Notes under the pieces: generated by a model | What the model was told of the DNA's origin: nothing | Databases searched by the model: none | What the model saw: the letters and a program-made list of their open reading frames with translations, nothing else | Program-made: the position numbers and the translations under genes | Part shown: positions 19,312-20,859 of the stretch, piece after piece | Numbering within the stretch: the first letter of the stretch is position 1 | Layout: every line of letters begins with the position of its first letter | Source of the DNA: Guyparkeria sp016278265 | GTDB taxonomy: Bacteria > Pseudomonadota > Gammaproteobacteria > Halothiobacillales > Halothiobacillaceae | NCBI RefSeq assembly: GCF_044582145.1 | Contig: NZ_JBDODO010000018.1 | DNA length: 20,859 nucleotides | Direction: 5' to 3' (one strand)

Positions 19312-20406
19312 TCATGGAAGACCGTCGGCTGCCACCGCGGAGGCCACTCGCTCGGCCCGCTGCTGCAACTCGCCGACGTTTTCCAACCCGTCGATAAACC
19401 GCTGGGGGATGCCGCTGAGACCCACCTGTGCCCCCGTCAGCGCCCCAGTCAACATCGCCCGGGCCATGTTCTGGCCACCGCCATTGACCGCGTGCAATAC
19501 CGCCGCCTCGAAATCGTCGGCAAATCGTGCCGAGAGGTAGTAGGCCGCTGGAAGCTGGTGATAGATGGCGCAGGGCATGCCGTACACCAGGGAGACTTTC
19601 CAGGCCGGCTCGATTCGCACCCCGGGGTCGGCAGCCGCTGCGGCGATGAAGGAAGGAGTCAGCAGGGCATCGGGCGAGGCAAAACGGCCTGCCCGGGGCG
19701 GGTCCGGCTGCCCCGGCTGGGGCGGCTGAAGATCGTCGCTGGTGACGGCATGAAACGGCAAATCACCGTTTTTCACCCAAGCCATCAGCTTGTCGGAGAT
19801 TTCCGTATCCAGGCGGTGCCCCTGAACCAACAGGGCCAGCAGCGCACCGTACGCCACGGTCATGGAGACCACCGTTTCGTCCACCTGAGTCAGTGCGGTG
19901 TTGTCAGCAATCGCTGCGGCCAGCTTCTTGGGCTGAAACGCATAGCGCACGGCAATGGCAAGAGTGCGCTCAATGGCTTCGGTGGTATCGGCGTGGCCAC
20001 CGACTTCACCCCAAGGAAAGCCGTGCTCGACACGTTTTCGCCAGGCATCGCGGATGGATTGGCTGGTGTAACCGCCGGGACCCGAGGCCGGGGTGCCATC
20101 AAGCAATGGAAAGAGGTCGTCATCCAGCCGCCGACAGAAATCCTCTTCGTCGTAACCGTTCGCCGCCACCAGTGAACGCAGCGTCAAGTCGAGGATGATC
20201 CCCGCCTGGGAGAGCTGACCTGCCTTGAGGCCCTCGTGGTATCGACCGGGCTTGGGGTCGGTGTAACCGTCGATCCAGTCCCCATAATCCCGACGCAACT
20301 CGTCGAGGTTGTAGTACCAGTGCGGGCCCAGCCCCAGGGCATCGCCGATGAAGGCCCCCATGATCGCGCCGGCGGCCCGGTCTTGGATATCGTCGCGATT
20401 GGTCAT
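19312..20406 (-). CDS. ADP-ribosylglycohydrolase-fold protein with replaced metal motifs
   Basis: A 364-residue probably cytoplasmic protein. The start GAIMGAFIGDALGLGPHW (14-30) is the signature of the DraG/ARH family, whose active members remove ADP-ribose from proteins or related molecules using two Mg2+ ions. The frame is open to 20481, but the ATG at 20406 is chosen because GGAGG lies correctly before it. In active enzymes a TDDT motif follows the first glycine-rich block; here the equivalent stretch reads GQLSQAG (63-69). The C-terminal GxDTD-type motif is replaced by GGGQNM (309-314), followed by the usual small-residue helix ARAMLTGALTGAQVG. Both metal sites thus seem lost, as in catalytically silent or crystallin-like relatives. 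Function is unknown. The gene stands alone with its own terminator. Confidence 0.8.
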   Translation of the reverse strand: MTNRDDIQDRAAGAIMGAFIGDALGLGPHWYYNLDELRRDYGDWIDGYTDPKPGRYHEGLKAGQLSQAGIILDLTLRSLVAANGYDEEDFCRRLDDDLFPLLDGTPASGPGGYTSQSIRDAWRKRVEHGFPWGEVGGHADTTEAIERTLAIAVRYAFQPKKLAAAIADNTALTQVDETVVSMTVAYGALLALLVQGHRLDTEISDKLMAWVKNGDLPFHAVTSDDLQPPQPGQPDPPRAGRFASPDALLTPSFIAAAAADPGVRIEPAWKVSLVYGMPCAIYHQLPAAYYLSARFADDFEAAVLHAVNGGGQNMARAMLTGALTGAQVGLSGIPQRFIDGLENVGELQQRAERVASAVAADGLP

Positions 20407-20447
20407 GGAGCCTCCGACGGTGGTTCGGTAAAGACGTCTCCGGCTAT

Positions 20448-20477
20448 CGCTTACAAGCGTAGTCGCCACTCGAGTGG
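20448..20477. promoter_or_regulatory. Two palindromes upstream of the ADP-ribosylglycohydrolase-like gene
   Basis: CGCTTACAAGCG at 20448-20459 is an inverted repeat with a two-base spacer, and CCACTCGAGTGG at 20466-20477 is a perfect 12-base palindrome. They lie about 40-70 bases before the start codon at 20406, where promoter and operator sites are expected. The minus strand shows TTGTAA nearby as a possible -35, but no good -10. Confidence 0.35.
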
Positions 20478-20569
20478 GCATCCATCAGCCGATACGGACG
20501 GCATATCGTGGGAAGAATTGTTTCGCACGCCGGTTGCGGCGGAGTGGTTATGAGCTACCGCCGTGCCCG

Positions 20570-20588
20570 GCGCGACGTCGTGTCGCGC
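20570..20588. repeat. Stem-loop in the right-hand intergenic region
   Basis: GCGCGAC at 20570-20576 and GTCGCGC at 20582-20588 form a perfect seven-base-pair hairpin with loop GTCGT. No T-run follows on either strand. From 20482 to 20814 I see no credible gene; composition becomes more AT-rich after about 20640. Confidence 0.35.
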
Positions 20589-20710
20589 TGAGCCTCGGCC
20601 ACCCGCCGGCCGTGAGGCAAGCCGCCAAGGGGCGAAAATCTTCATTCGCCGCCGTGCCGACACACGCAGAAAAGTGTTCTGATCCCTTTCCTGGAGATTT
20701 GGAAATTCTC

Positions 20711-20739
20711 TTGAACCCTTTGTCCTATTCGTGTGGAAT
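20711..20739 (+). promoter_or_regulatory. Candidate promoter of the gene at the right edge
   Basis: TTGAAC at 20711-20716 and TGGAAT at 20734-20739 are 17 bases apart, each matching the sigma70 consensus at four of six positions. The surrounding sequence is the most AT-rich of this region. Transcription would start near 20746, about 70 bases before the next ATG. Confidence 0.4.
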
Positions 20740-20814
20740 CGGTGTCCCACCCGCCAACCGAACTGCTGGTCCCAGCCCCATCAAACGACGCATGAAGGCA
20801 AGGAGCCCAAAGAC

Positions 20815-20859
20815 ATGGAAGCACACCTCGACCGCCGACTGAACCCGCCCGGAGGTAGA
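20815..20859 (+). CDS. Start of an unidentified gene, cut by the window edge
   Basis: An ATG at 20815 is preceded nine bases upstream by AAGGAG (20800-20805), a full ribosome binding site. The frame is open to the end of the window, giving 15 residues beginning MEAHLDRRLNPPGG. The candidate promoter at 20711-20739 supports a real gene start. Fifteen residues are too few to name a product. Confidence 0.4.
   Translation, partial: MEAHLDRRLNPPGGR

Overview
The window is about 20.9 kb of GC-rich chromosomal DNA from a gammaproteobacterium. Evidence for that is the gene order aroK-aroB-damX-like-gltB (Pseudomonas and purple-sulfur-bacterium style), dnaG followed by rpoD, and an ileX-type tRNA directly after rpoD as in Escherichia coli. 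I cannot fix the genus; a halophilic or sulfur-oxidising relative (Chromatiales or Halothiobacillaceae type) would fit, but that is a guess. Almost everything is ordinary housekeeping sequence. I see no phage, insertion sequence, CRISPR array or defence island.

Layout. 1-3241 (+): shikimate kinase, 3-dehydroquinate synthase and a membrane-anchored SPOR-domain protein of the DamX type. 3242-3555: gltB promoter region. 3556-8019 (+): glutamate synthase large subunit, without its usual gltD partner downstream, closed by a strong terminator. 8122-9747 and 9998-11809 (+): DNA primase and the primary sigma factor RpoD, the core of the macromolecular-synthesis operon, but without rpsU in front. 11865-11941 (+): tRNA-Ile2 with a CAU anticodon, followed by a terminator. 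12348-14850 (+): a GntP-family permease overlapping a glycerate kinase, a likely glycerate uptake and phosphorylation unit. 14885-14997: a pair of inverted REP-like palindromes between convergent operons. 15008-17723 (-): three-gene operon of a calcium/sodium antiporter, a zinc-ribbon methyltransferase and an MDR-family oxidoreductase. 17724-18131: intergenic, with a terminator and a doubtful 48-codon reading frame. 18132-19019 (-): MscS-type mechanosensitive channel. 19312-20406 (-): ADP-ribosylglycohydrolase-fold protein whose two metal-binding motifs appear replaced. 20482-20859: intergenic region with a possible promoter and the first codons of a gene that runs off the end.

How the genes relate. 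aroK and aroB supply chorismate precursors and the SPOR protein probably acts at the division septum. GltB assimilates nitrogen but needs a GltD encoded elsewhere. The permease and glycerate kinase feed glycerate to 2- or 3-phosphoglycerate, possibly as a salvage route. The antiporter and the mechanosensitive channel are both ion or osmotic homeostasis functions. The most interesting points are the gltB/dnaG junction between two broken conserved neighbourhoods, the motif-less ADP-ribosylglycohydrolase homologue, and the covarying REP pair. No clearly new multi-gene system is visible.
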